From Kutzneria kofuensis (GTDB taxonomy: Bacteria; Actinomycetota; Actinomycetes; Mycobacteriales; Pseudonocardiaceae): a DNA stretch of 64,000 nucleotides. Of the stretch, positions 35,144 through 43,444 are shown one piece after another. The DNA lies in assembly GCF_014203355.1 (NCBI RefSeq), contig NZ_JACHIR010000001.1, forward strand, positions 2,172,038 to 2,236,037. The letters run 5' to 3'. Position 1 is the stretch's first letter, and each line of letters starts with the position of its first letter. The translations under genes and the position numbers were made by a program. The notes beneath the pieces were generated by a model, which had not been told where the DNA came from, did no database searches, and was given only the letters and a program-made list of their open reading frames with translations.

Positions 35144-36475
35144 GTGAACCGACGAGATCGCATCGTCGTAGTAGGGGCTGGAGCGGCGGGCTTGAGAGCC
35201 GCTGAACGGCTGCGTGAACTCAGGTTCGAGGGTGAGGTGGTGATGGTCGGCAACGAGCCACACCGTCCTTATCACCGACCTGAGCTGTCCAAGCAGTTGC
35301 TGACCGGGAGAGTGCATGCCGACCAGTTGACGCTGGCCGCCTACACCGATGTCGACGCGCGCTGGCGGCTGAACACCGCGGCTCGCGGCGTCGACACCGG
35401 CAAGCGGGTGCTCGCGCTGCCCGGCGGCGAACAGCTCGCCTACGACGGCCTGGTGATCGCCACCGGCATGGAGTCCCGGCACCTGCCTGGTGCCCCCGTC
35501 AGCGACCCGCGCGTGCACCAGCTGCGCACCCTCGACGACGCGACCCGGCTTCGTGAGGCGCTGTCCGCCGACAAAGAGCCGGTCGTCGTGATCGGCGGCG
35601 GCTTCACCGGCTGCGAGGTCGCGGCCAGCGTCCGAGCGCTCAAGCGGCGGGTGACGATCGTGACCCACGGCCCGACGCTGATGGCCGGCGCTCTGCCGCC
35701 CGAGCTGTGTGACGGCATCACCCGTCTGCACCAGAGCAAGGGTGTCGGCCTGGCGCTGGGCGTGAAGGTGCTGCACTGGCTGCCACAGGACAACGGCATC
35801 GCGATCCACCTGTCCGACGGGCAGGTGCTCGTCGCCGGGCACGTGGTCATCGCGGTCGGCGGCCTGCCGTCGGTGTCCTGGCTGCGTGGCTCGAAGATCC
35901 CGCACGACGAGCGTGACGGCGTGTACTGCGAGCCGACCTGCCACGTCGTCGGCTCCGCCGACGTGGTGGCCGCCGGTGACGTGGCGTGCTGGCCGAACCT
36001 GCGGTTCGACGATGTGCCCAGGCGCGTCGAGCACTGGCTGAACGCGGTCGAGATGGGCCGGGCGGCGGCGGAGAACCTGCTGCTGGGGCCGTCGCGGGCG
36101 CCGGTGTTCGCCCCGCTGCCGCGGTTCTGGACCGAACAGCACCGGATGAAGGTGCAGGTCGCGGGCCAGCCGCAGCTGGGCGGCGAGCACGGGCGGCTCG
36201 GCCCGGGCAGCCTGGCGTCGGCGCGTGCGGACGGACTGGTCGGGCTGACCACCGTCGACCGGCCGCGCGAGTTCAACCGCCTGGTGGCCGGGCTCGACAA
36301 CCGCCGACCGAGCCCGACGGCAAGGAGAAAACGAATCCAGGAACCGGTTCCAACCGGCCGGGAACCGATGCCTCGAGCAGGAGAACCGATGCGTCCGCCA
36401 CCGAAGTCAACCCCCTTGGTGTCGAACTACCTGCCCGCAGGCGTCACGCTCACACCAACTTCTACAAGAACATAG
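35144..36475 (+). CDS. FAD/NAD(P) ferredoxin-reductase-like protein (paralogue 1)
   Basis: A 443-residue flavoprotein of the ferredoxin/rubredoxin reductase type. FAD- and NAD-binding Rossmann motifs are RIVVVGAGAAGLRAAERLRE and VVVIGGGFTGCEVAASV, and the FAD C-terminal motif is DVVAAGDVACWPN. It is clearly paralogous to the reductase at 37647-38996, sharing the EPTCHVVG..DVVAAGDVA..WPNLRFD.VPRRVEHWLN region. Its last 70 residues are Pro/Arg-rich and appear disordered. The GTG at 35144 begins the domain. The partner acceptor is probably the ferredoxin nearby. Confidence 0.88.
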   Translation: MNRRDRIVVVGAGAAGLRAAERLRELRFEGEVVMVGNEPHRPYHRPELSKQLLTGRVHADQLTLAAYTDVDARWRLNTAARGVDTGKRVLALPGGEQLAYDGLVIATGMESRHLPGAPVSDPRVHQLRTLDDATRLREALSADKEPVVVIGGGFTGCEVAASVRALKRRVTIVTHGPTLMAGALPPELCDGITRLHQSKGVGLALGVKVLHWLPQDNGIAIHLSDGQVLVAGHVVIAVGGLPSVSWLRGSKIPHDERDGVYCEPTCHVVGSADVVAAGDVACWPNLRFDDVPRRVEHWLNAVEMGRAAAENLLLGPSRAPVFAPLPRFWTEQHRMKVQVAGQPQLGGEHGRLGPGSLASARADGLVGLTTVDRPREFNRLVAGLDNRRPSPTARRKRIQEPVPTGREPMPRAGEPMRPPPKSTPLVSNYLPAGVTLTPTSTRT

Positions 36476-36510
36476 ACAACCGAATTCGTTAGTTCCGCTA
36501 ACCAGGAACG

Positions 36511-36615
36511 ATGTACTACCCGACAGCTGCTCCGTTCGGCCGTACGGATTACTCCCCCGGAGGTCTGGAGGCGGCTGTCACCACAGACAAACTGTTTAAC
36601 CATGACCAACAATAA
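36511..36615 (+). CDS. Possible 34-residue leader ORF before the cytochrome b operon
   Basis: An ATG frame reads MYYPTAAPFGRTDYSPGGLE and ends TDKLFNHDQQ. It is preceded by a weak AGGAA ribosome-like sequence and lies inside the spacer upstream of the cytochrome gene. Codon choice is not strongly actinomycete-like. It may be spurious; a leader peptide is the alternative. Confidence 0.2.
   Translation: MYYPTAAPFGRTDYSPGGLEAAVTTDKLFNHDQQ
36586..36596 (+). promoter_or_regulatory. Motif GACAAACTGTT upstream of the cytochrome b operon
   Basis: The second copy of the 11-mer at 35030-35040, here 126 bases before the cytochrome start. Both copies are followed by T/A-rich sequence containing AAC. 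Confidence 0.4.
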
Positions 36616-36721
36616 GTGACAATCGGACATCCGACCCGGAGCATGGCCCCGACCACACGGCCCACCCCGTTGCTCCGATCGGACCACCCCGAGCATCACG
36701 GCCGTCCGGGAGGCGTCTGAG

Positions 36722-37342
36722 GTGTCGACGCAGTTGATAACGTTGACGCAGTTGATTACTTCGCCGACAGTGCACTCGGCGCACGATTCAGGTGTGCGTC
36801 AGGTGGCCGCGCTTTCGGCCCGGTTGGCCTATGCGTTGATGTGCTTGACCCTGGTCTGGGGAATTTTCACCGCCACCGGATGGGTCACGAAGCTGACAGG
36901 ACGACAGGCCGTTCGAAGCAGCCACATGATAATGGCGACGTTCACGCTGGCCTTCGGTGGACTGCACGCGGCATGCTTCCTTTTCCTCACCGATTCCGAC
37001 GAGATCTTCAGTTGGGTCAACATCACGATCCCGATCCTGGAGGGCGGCCAGCTGCGCTGGGCGTTCGGCATCCTCGGGCTCGAGGTGATGACCGCGATCC
37101 TGATCTCGACGGGACTGGTCAAGTTCTTCGTCTACCGGAAGTGGCTGCGCTTCCACCAGCTGGCCTACATCGCGGTGGGCATCACCATCGTGCACTCCTG
37201 GCTCGGCGCAGTGGCCAACGGTCACCTGTCCATCGTCTGGCTCGGCGGCCTGACCCTGATGATCCCGACCGTCGTGCTGGCCGTCCTCCGCTTCGTCCCC
37301 AGCAAGAACCTCGTCGGAGCAGGTGTGCTCAGCGGCGGCTAG
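36722..37342 (+). CDS. Five-helix b-type cytochrome (ferric-reductase-like domain)
   Basis: A 206-residue membrane protein with about five helices (near 31-52, 67-89, 112-134, 141-163, 170-191). Two histidine pairs, H68/H82 and H145/H158, are spaced 14 and 13 residues apart on helices 2 and 4, as in bis-haem ferric reductase or NADPH oxidase membrane domains. It lacks the fused FAD/NAD domain of those enzymes; the following ferredoxin and FAD reductase presumably supply electrons. The GTG at 36722 has GGGAGG 8 bases upstream. The first 13 codons are coded by a 9/18-bp repeat, which is unusual. Confidence 0.8.
   Translation: MSTQLITLTQLITSPTVHSAHDSGVRQVAALSARLAYALMCLTLVWGIFTATGWVTKLTGRQAVRSSHMIMATFTLAFGGLHAACFLFLTDSDEIFSWVNITIPILEGGQLRWAFGILGLEVMTAILISTGLVKFFVYRKWLRFHQLAYIAVGITIVHSWLGAVANGHLSIVWLGGLTLMIPTVVLAVLRFVPSKNLVGAGVLSGG
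36724..36755 (-). repeat. Phased TCAAC array over the cytochrome b start codon
   Basis: On the minus strand, TCAAC (once TCGAC) recurs four times with exactly 9-base spacing (plus-strand GTCGA at 36724, GTTGA at 36733, 36742 and 36751). It overlaps the GTG start and the first codons, and reads as two 18-bp near-copies on the plus strand. Confidence 0.65.
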
Positions 37343-37419
37343 CGGGCCCCCCGAACGTCCCGCCCCGCCCGCCACGCGGTTACCCCGAACCCGCCTCTTG
37401 AGAAAGGACTGCTGGCCCG

Positions 37420-37650
37420 ATGAGTCCTCGTCGCGCTCTGCACGGCAGCTCCCTGACGATCAGCGTGAACAACGGTCGCTGCCACCTCTACGGCACCTGC
37501 CAGTACGAGGCCCCGAGTCTGTTCGAACTGACCGAGGACGAGCGGCTGCGCTACGTCACCGAGGTGATCCCCGAGTACGCCGACCAGGCCCGCGCCGCCG
37601 CGATGGCCTGCCCGATGCGGGCTATCCAGCTGTCCGGGGAGCGACTGTGA
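37420..37650 (+). CDS. Single-cluster [3Fe-4S]-type ferredoxin
   Basis: A 76-residue ferredoxin. Its three cysteines, C21, C27 and C64 (GRCHLYGTCQYEAP and AMACPMRAI), fit the [3Fe-4S] type often paired with actinomycete cytochromes P450, in which the second cysteine of a [4Fe-4S] motif is replaced. No P450 gene lies nearby, so the neighbouring membrane cytochrome is the likelier acceptor. Its stop overlaps the reductase start by four bases (GTGA), so the two are translationally coupled. ATG at 37420. Confidence 0.9.
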   Translation: MSPRRALHGSSLTISVNNGRCHLYGTCQYEAPSLFELTEDERLRYVTEVIPEYADQARAAAMACPMRAIQLSGERL

Positions 37651-38996
37651 GCAGGATGGAACGGATCGTCATCGTCGGGGCCGGGCTGACCGCGCTGCGC
37701 GCCGCCGAGCGGCTGCGCGAGCTGAAGTTCGACGGCGAAGTGGTGATCGTCGGCGACGAGCCGTACAAGCCGTACCACCGGCCGGCGCTGTCCAAGCAGC
37801 TGGTCACGGGCAAGCTGTCCACCAAGGACCTGTTCTTCCCCGCCTACCACGACATCGACGCGATCTGGCGGACCAGGACCCGGGCGCACAAGCTGGACCA
37901 CGGCCGGCACGTCGTGCACCTGCCCGGCGGCGAGGAGCTCAAGTACGACGGTTTGATGATCGCCACCGGCGTCGAGGCCAGACATCTGGCCGGCGCGCCT
38001 CGGCACGACCCGCGCGTGCACGCCCTGCGCACGCTCGACGACGCCATCGCGATCAAGGAGACCCTCACCCGCTCCAAGGGCCGTGTCGTGGTCATCGGCA
38101 CCGGCTTCACCGGCTGCGAGTTCGCCTCCAGCTGCCGTGAGATGAACCGGGACGTCACCATCATCGGCCGGTCCAAGACCCTGTTCGGCAAGGCCCTCGG
38201 CCCCGAACTCGGTGCGGCCATCGGCGACCTGCACCGCCGGCACGGCGTCGACCTCGCGCTCGGCGTGGACATCCGGCACTGGGCGACCGGCCCCGAGGGC
38301 GTCGCGATCGTGCTGTCCAACGAGCGGCTGATCACCGCCGCCTGCGTCGTCCTGGCGGTCGGCAGCATGCCGTCCACCGACTGGCTGGCCGGCTCCGGGC
38401 TGGTGCTGGAGGACGGCGTGCTGTGCGAGCCGACCTGCCACGTGGTCGGCGCCTCCGACGTCGTCGCCGCCGGGGACGTCGCCCGCTGGCCCAACCTGCG
38501 GTTCGACGGCGTGCCGCGGCGGGTCGAGCACTGGCTGAACGCGATCGAGATGGGTCGCGCCGCCGCCGAGAACCTGCTCGCCGGCAAGTCCCGGGCCAAG
38601 CCGTTCACGCCGCTGCCCCGATTCTGGTCCGAGCAGCACCACGTGCGCATCCAGGCCGCCGGCATCCCGGCCATCGGCCAGCAGACGATGTACCTGAGCA
38701 CCCGGCCCAACGGCTCCGAGCGGTCCATCACCGGGTACATCCGCGCCGGCAAGCCGGTCGGCATAGTCGGCCTCAACCAGCCGCGCACGATGATCCACCT
38801 GACCCGGCAGCTCGACCAGAAGCTGCGGCCGATGGTGCCCAGCGAGCGGGTCCGCAACTCGCGCCGCACGCCGGTCGAGAACCCGACCGCGGCGAACGCG
38901 GAGACGCTGAGCGAGCGCACCCCGGGCGCCGGCAAGATCGACGTGAACGAGCTGTCGGCCCGGCTCAAGACCCCGGCCATGCGCAACGGGCGTTGA
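37647..38996 (+). CDS. FAD/NAD(P) ferredoxin reductase (paralogue 2)
   Basis: A 449-residue reductase expected to pass electrons from NAD(P)H through FAD to the adjacent ferredoxin. It has Rossmann motifs RIVIVGAGLTALRAAERLRE and VVVIGTGFTGCEFASS, an FAD motif DVVAAGDVARWPNLRF, and a long, polar C-terminal extension (about 395-449) beyond the standard fold. The GTG at 37647 overlaps the ferredoxin stop. It is paralogous to the gene at 35144 across its whole length apart from the tail. A strong terminator follows, closing the cytochrome-ferredoxin-reductase operon. Confidence 0.9.
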   Translation: MSRMERIVIVGAGLTALRAAERLRELKFDGEVVIVGDEPYKPYHRPALSKQLVTGKLSTKDLFFPAYHDIDAIWRTRTRAHKLDHGRHVVHLPGGEELKYDGLMIATGVEARHLAGAPRHDPRVHALRTLDDAIAIKETLTRSKGRVVVIGTGFTGCEFASSCREMNRDVTIIGRSKTLFGKALGPELGAAIGDLHRRHGVDLALGVDIRHWATGPEGVAIVLSNERLITAACVVLAVGSMPSTDWLAGSGLVLEDGVLCEPTCHVVGASDVVAAGDVARWPNLRFDGVPRRVEHWLNAIEMGRAAAENLLAGKSRAKPFTPLPRFWSEQHHVRIQAAGIPAIGQQTMYLSTRPNGSERSITGYIRAGKPVGIVGLNQPRTMIHLTRQLDQKLRPMVPSERVRNSRRTPVENPTAANAETLSERTPGAGKIDVNELSARLKTPAMRNGR

Positions 38997-39011
38997 TCTG
39001 ACGGTCACGGT

Positions 39012-39044
39012 TTGTGGCCCGTCCCGGCGCGGGACGGGCCACAA
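39012..39044 (+). terminator. Terminator after the cytochrome b / ferredoxin / reductase operon
   Basis: A perfect 14-bp stem (39012-39025 with 39031-39044; arms TTGTGGCCCGTCCC and complement) has a GGCGC loop, 15 bases past the reductase stop. Confidence 0.85.
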
Positions 39045-39103
39045 CCGCGCCCGCGGCAGGTAGCCTCTGCCGAGCACATACCTGCCGGTGGAGGCGTGTG
39101 GCG

Positions 39104-39739
39104 ATGACGGGACAGTTGCGGGCGGACGCGAAGCGCAATCGCGACCAGATCCTGGCCGCCGCTCGCGACCTGCTGGTCAACCAGGGCGTCGGCGTCCCCA
39201 TGGAGGAGATCGCCCGGCACGCCGGCGTCGGCGTCGGGACGCTCTACCGGCGGTTCCCCGACCGGATCGCGCTGCTGCGGGCGCTGTCCGTGCACACCGT
39301 CGAGCACATGACCGACCTCGCCCGCACCGCCCTGCGCACCGAGCCCGACGCCTGGACCGCCCTGAGCCGCTTCGTCCGCGAGTGCGTCGCCCTCCGGCTC
39401 GGCGCACTCCGGTCCATCGTCGACCCGCAGCTGCACACCGCTCTCCACCAGAGCGACGAGGTCCGCTCCGCGCGCAAGGACCTGCTCCGCATCGTCGAGC
39501 AGATGATCGACGCCGCGCAGCGCGACGGCTCCATGCGCACCGACGTCGGCGTCGTCGACGTGGCCATGCTGGTGTCGCTGCACCTCAAGCGACCGTTCGA
39601 CGTGCCCGGCGTCCTCGCCGAGGAGATGGACGCCCGCCTCACCCAGCTGATGCTCGACGGCCTGCGCCCCGGCTGCGCGACTCCCCTGCCGGGCAAGCCC
39701 ACCAGCTTCGCCGACGTCGAATGGCATGCCGACCACTGA
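39104..39739 (+). CDS. TetR-family transcriptional regulator
   Basis: A 211-residue repressor. The N-terminal helix-turn-helix (about 10-57) contains RNRDQILAAARDLLVNQG, VPMEEIARHAGVGVGTLYRR and FPDRIALLRAL, a textbook TetR start. The C-terminal ligand/dimer domain is not diagnostic of the ligand. The ATG at 39104 has GGTGGAGG about 9 bases upstream; a GTG two codons earlier is too close to that site. It lies after the redox operon terminator and might regulate it, but no matching operator is obvious. Confidence 0.9.
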   Translation: MTGQLRADAKRNRDQILAAARDLLVNQGVGVPMEEIARHAGVGVGTLYRRFPDRIALLRALSVHTVEHMTDLARTALRTEPDAWTALSRFVRECVALRLGALRSIVDPQLHTALHQSDEVRSARKDLLRIVEQMIDAAQRDGSMRTDVGVVDVAMLVSLHLKRPFDVPGVLAEEMDARLTQLMLDGLRPGCATPLPGKPTSFADVEWHADH

Positions 39740-39756
39740 CCACCTCAGCGCACGCA

Positions 39757-39891
39757 ATCGAGCAGTCCGTCGAAGTTGAGAAGTTCGGCGAAGTTGAGAA
39801 GTTCGACGAAGACAACGTTCGTGCGGCTTCGTGCGCACACGAGAAGCCCGGCGAACTCGAGCAGTTCGTCAAAGTCGAGCAGTTCGTCGAC
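39757..39891 (+). repeat. 18-bp degenerate array (C) between convergent genes
   Basis: Units are at 39757, 39775 and 39793, then after a gap at 39856 and 39874. The plus-strand consensus is GTNGAG(C/A)AGTTCG(T/G)CGAA, whose complement TTCGACGAACTGCTCGAC matches array D. It lies between the 3' ends of the TetR and DsbA-like genes. Confidence 0.8.
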
Positions 39892-39988
39892 AACCAGCTG
39901 CTCGCGCGGGGGAGCAGGACCTCGACCACAAGGTCGGGCGCGGCTGCCGCGAGGAGTGCGGCGGCCGCGCCCGAGCTGAGGGAACGGG

Positions 39989-40618
39989 TCAGGAGAAGTC
40001 CGGCGACTCGGTCCGGGTCCTCTTGAGCTCGTAGAAGTGCGGGTAGCCGGCGAGCAGCCGAGCGCCCTCGAACACGCGGACGGCCTCCTCACCACGCGGG
40101 ATCTTGGACAACACCGGCCCGAAGAACGCGACGCCGTTGACGTGGATGACAGGCGTGCCGACGTCCATGCCGACCGGGTCCATGCCGGCGTGGTGGCTGG
40201 CCTTCAGCTCCTCGTCGTACTCGGTGCTGGTCGCGGCCTCCGCCAACTCGGCGGGCAGACCGACATCGGCCAGCGCCAGCTTGATGACCTCGTCGAAGTC
40301 CTTGACGCCCTCGTTGTGGATCCGGGTGCCCATCGCGGTGTACAGCGGCAGCAGCACCTTGTCGCCGTGGTGCTTGGCGGCGGCGATGGCCACCCGCACC
40401 GGCCCCCAGGCGCGGTCGAGGAACTCGCGGTACTGCTCGGGCAGGTCGCGCCCGTCGTTGAGCACCGAGAGGCTCATCACATGGAAGTCCAGCTCGATCT
40501 CGCGGTGCTCGGCGACCTCGAGGATCCACCGGGACGTGATCCAGGCCCACGGGCACGCGGGATCGAACCAGAAGTCGACCTTCACCTTCTCGTCCGAGAA
40601 GGACGGCACTGCGGTCAT
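39989..40618 (-). CDS. DsbA-family thiol oxidoreductase, Rv2466c-like, with CPWA active site
   Basis: A 209-residue cytoplasmic thioredoxin-fold protein closely resembling mycobacterial Rv2466c, a mycothiol-linked reductase that, as I recall, has a CPWC motif. Here the motif is C22-P-W-A25 ([18 protein letters not shown]), so the second cysteine is missing and only a monothiol mechanism would be possible. The cis-Pro loop ([20 protein letters not shown]) is intact. The ATG at 40618 follows a GGAGAT ribosome-like site. It diverges from pepN, the arrangement seen in mycobacteria. Confidence 0.88.
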   Translation of the reverse strand: MTAVPSFSDEKVKVDFWFDPACPWAWITSRWILEVAEHREIELDFHVMSLSVLNDGRDLPEQYREFLDRAWGPVRVAIAAAKHHGDKVLLPLYTAMGTRIHNEGVKDFDEVIKLALADVGLPAELAEAATSTEYDEELKASHHAGMDPVGMDVGTPVIHVNGVAFFGPVLSKIPRGEEAVRVFEGARLLAGYPHFYELKRTRTESPDFS

Positions 40619-40833
40619 CAGCACATCTCCACGGCTCACGCCGGCCCGGCCTGCCCGGGCCCACACACATAGAGGCAACCATCGAGGGGCGTCCGGTCTT
40701 CCCGTCCGGCGATTACGACGGATCCTGGCAGCGCGGCGACCACGTCACGTGATTGGATGCGGAGACCCCTGCCCACCCCCGGTGGCGAACAACAGCCACC
40801 CGGACCCCCGACATCCACAGATGAGGTGACCCA

Positions 40834-43383
40834 GTGGCCGCGCCGAACCTCACCCGCGACCAGGCCCAGCAGCGCGCGGCGCTCCTCGAGGTCCAGTCCT
40901 ACGACATCGCACTGGACCTGACCGGCGACGGTCCCACATTCGGGTCGACGACTACCGTGCGCTTCCGCAGCCGCACGGCCGGCGCGTCGACCTGGATCGA
41001 CCTCGTCGCGGGCGAGGTGCAGTCCGCCGTGCTCAACGGCGTGGAGCTCGACGTTTCCGGCTATCGGGACGAGGACGGCATCGCCCTGCCCGAGCTGGCC
41101 GAGCAGAACGAGCTGGTGGTGCGGGCGCAGTGCCTGTACACGAACACCGGCGAGGGCCTGCACCGCTTCGTCGACCCGGTCGACAAGGGCGTCTACCTGT
41201 ACACCCAGTTCGAGACGGCCGACGCGAAGCGCATGTTCACCTGCTTCGACCAGCCGGACCTGAAGGCGGTCTACGACATCACGGTGACGGCGCCGAAGGA
41301 CTGGAAGGTGATGTCCAACGCGCCGTCGGCCAGCGTCGAGGAGGTCAACCCGGAGACGTCCCGGCATGTCTTCGAGACCACCAAGACCCTGTCGACGTAC
41401 CTGATCGCGCTGGTCGCCGGCCCGTACGCCGAGTGGCGCGACGAGTACACCGACGACGAGGGCAGCATCCCGCTGGGCCTGTACTGCCGCGCGTCGCTGG
41501 CCGAGCACATGGACCACGAGCGCCTGTTCACGCAGACCAAGCAGGGCTTCGACTTCTTCCACCGCGCGTTCGGCGTGCGCTACCCGTTCGGCAAGTACGA
41601 CCAGGCGTTCGTGCCGGAGTTCAACGCGGGCGCGATGGAGAACGCCGGCCTGGTGACCTTCCTGGAGGACTTCGTCTTCCGCAGCCGGGTCACCCGCTAC
41701 ATGTACGAGCGGCGCTGCGAGACGGTACTGCACGAGATGGCGCACATGTGGTTCGGCGACCTGGTCACCATGCGCTGGTGGGACGACCTGTGGCTGAACG
41801 AGTCGTTCGCCACCTGGGCCAGCGTGCTGTCGCAGGCCGAGGCCACCGAGTACACGCACGCCTGGACGACGTTCGCCAACATCGAGAAGTCCTGGGCGTA
41901 CCGGCAGGACCAGCTGCCCTCCACCCACCCGGTGGCGGCGGACATCGCGGACCTGCAGGCGGTCGAGGTCAACTTCGACGGCATCACCTACGCCAAGGGC
42001 GCCAGCGTGCTCAAGCAGCTGGTGGCCTACGTGGGCCTGGACAACTTCCTGGCCGGGCTGCGGGTGTACTTCGCCAAGCACGCGTGGGGGAACGCCACCC
42101 TGGCCGATCTGCTCGCGGCGCTGGAGGAAGCGTCCGGCCGCGACCTGTCCTGGTGGTCGGCACAGTGGCTGGAGACCACGGGCCTGAACCTGCTGCGGCC
42201 GAAGTTCACCGTCGACGGGGACGGCCGGTTCAGCGAGTTCGCCGTGCTGCAGGGCGGGGCCCGCCCGGGTGCGGGCGAGCTGCGCACGCACCGGCTGGCG
42301 ATCGGCGTCTACGACGACGACCCGGCGACCGGCAAGCTGGTCCGCACGCACCGCGTCGAGCTGGACGTGACGGGTGAGCGGACCGAGGTGCCGGACCTGG
42401 TGGGCGTGCCGCGCGGCAAGCTGGTCCTGGTCAACGACGACGACCTGACCTACTGCACGATGCGGCTGGACAACGACTCGCTGGCCACGCTGGTGGACCG
42501 GATCGCGGACATCACCGAGCCGCTGCCGCGCACGCTGTGCTGGTCGGCGGCGTGGGAGATGACCCGTGAGGCGGAACTGAAGGCCCGCGACTTCGTCACG
42601 CTGGTGCTCGGCGGCATCCGCTCGGAGACCGAGGTCGGCGTGGTGCAGCGGCTGTTGCTGCAGGCGCAGACGGCGATCTCCTCGTACGCGGACCCGGCGT
42701 GGGCGCCGCAGGGCTGGCAGCGCTTCACCGAGACGGTGCTGGAGCTGGCCCGTGCCGCTGAGCCGGGCTCGGACCACCAGCTGACGTTCGTCAACTCGCT
42801 GTCCGGCTCGTCGCTGACCGACGACGTCGTTGCGGTGCTGCGCGGCTGGCTGGACGGCAGCGACCCGCTGCCGGGCCTGGTGGTGGACACCGACCTGCGC
42901 TGGCGGCTGCTGCAGGCGCTGACGGCGCACGGCGCGGCGGGCGAGGCCGAGGTGCGCGCCGAACTGGAGCTGGACCCGACGGCGGCCGGTCAGCGGCACG
43001 CCGAGCGGGCGCGGGCGCTGGTGCCGACCGAGGCCGGCAAGGCCGAGGCGTGGCGCCGGGCCGTGCACGACGACGAGCTGCCGAACGCCGTGAACGAGGC
43101 GATCATCTACGGCTTCTCGCACCCGAGCCAGAAGGAGCTGCTCGCGCCGTACGCGGAGAAGTACTTCGCCGACGTCGCGGACGTGTGGCGGCGGCGGTCG
43201 AGTGAGCGGGCGCAGCCGACGGTGACGGGCCTGTTCCCGTCGTGGGCGGTGGCCGAGTCGACCGTGCAGGCGGCCGACGAGTGGCTGGCCGAGGAGCGCC
43301 CGCCGGCGCTGCGCCGGCTGGTGTCCGAGGGCCGGGCCGGCATCGTGCGGGCGCTGGCGGCCCGCGAGTTCGACCGGTCCTGA
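40834..43383 (+). CDS. pepN: Aminopeptidase N (M1 family)
   Basis: An 849-residue zinc aminopeptidase that releases N-terminal residues from peptides in the cytoplasm. The GAMEN exopeptidase motif is at 266-270, the zinc-binding HEMAH at 300-304, and the third ligand Glu about 19 residues later in NESFATWAS. The C-terminal ERAP1-like helical domain is complete. The length fits the actinobacterial/Streptomyces type. The GTG at 40834 is used. It diverges from the DsbA-like gene and ends in a strong terminator before the convergent DUF5130-like gene. Confidence 0.96.
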   Translation: MAAPNLTRDQAQQRAALLEVQSYDIALDLTGDGPTFGSTTTVRFRSRTAGASTWIDLVAGEVQSAVLNGVELDVSGYRDEDGIALPELAEQNELVVRAQCLYTNTGEGLHRFVDPVDKGVYLYTQFETADAKRMFTCFDQPDLKAVYDITVTAPKDWKVMSNAPSASVEEVNPETSRHVFETTKTLSTYLIALVAGPYAEWRDEYTDDEGSIPLGLYCRASLAEHMDHERLFTQTKQGFDFFHRAFGVRYPFGKYDQAFVPEFNAGAMENAGLVTFLEDFVFRSRVTRYMYERRCETVLHEMAHMWFGDLVTMRWWDDLWLNESFATWASVLSQAEATEYTHAWTTFANIEKSWAYRQDQLPSTHPVAADIADLQAVEVNFDGITYAKGASVLKQLVAYVGLDNFLAGLRVYFAKHAWGNATLADLLAALEEASGRDLSWWSAQWLETTGLNLLRPKFTVDGDGRFSEFAVLQGGARPGAGELRTHRLAIGVYDDDPATGKLVRTHRVELDVTGERTEVPDLVGVPRGKLVLVNDDDLTYCTMRLDNDSLATLVDRIADITEPLPRTLCWSAAWEMTREAELKARDFVTLVLGGIRSETEVGVVQRLLLQAQTAISSYADPAWAPQGWQRFTETVLELARAAEPGSDHQLTFVNSLSGSSLTDDVVAVLRGWLDGSDPLPGLVVDTDLRWRLLQALTAHGAAGEAEVRAELELDPTAAGQRHAERARALVPTEAGKAEAWRRAVHDDELPNAVNEAIIYGFSHPSQKELLAPYAEKYFADVADVWRRRSSERAQPTVTGLFPSWAVAESTVQAADEWLAEERPPALRRLVSEGRAGIVRALAAREFDRS

Positions 43384-43393
43384 TCCCGAACGC

Positions 43394-43431
43394 GAAGAAG
43401 CCCTCCCGGACTGGTCCGGGAGGGCTTCTTT
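43394..43431. terminator. Terminator after pepN, possibly bidirectional
   Basis: A 15-bp stem (43397-43411 with 43414-43428) has a 2-base centre, is preceded by GAA and followed by TTT. It sits between convergent genes. Confidence 0.9.
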
Positions 43432-43444
43432 CGTCAGGTCGGAT

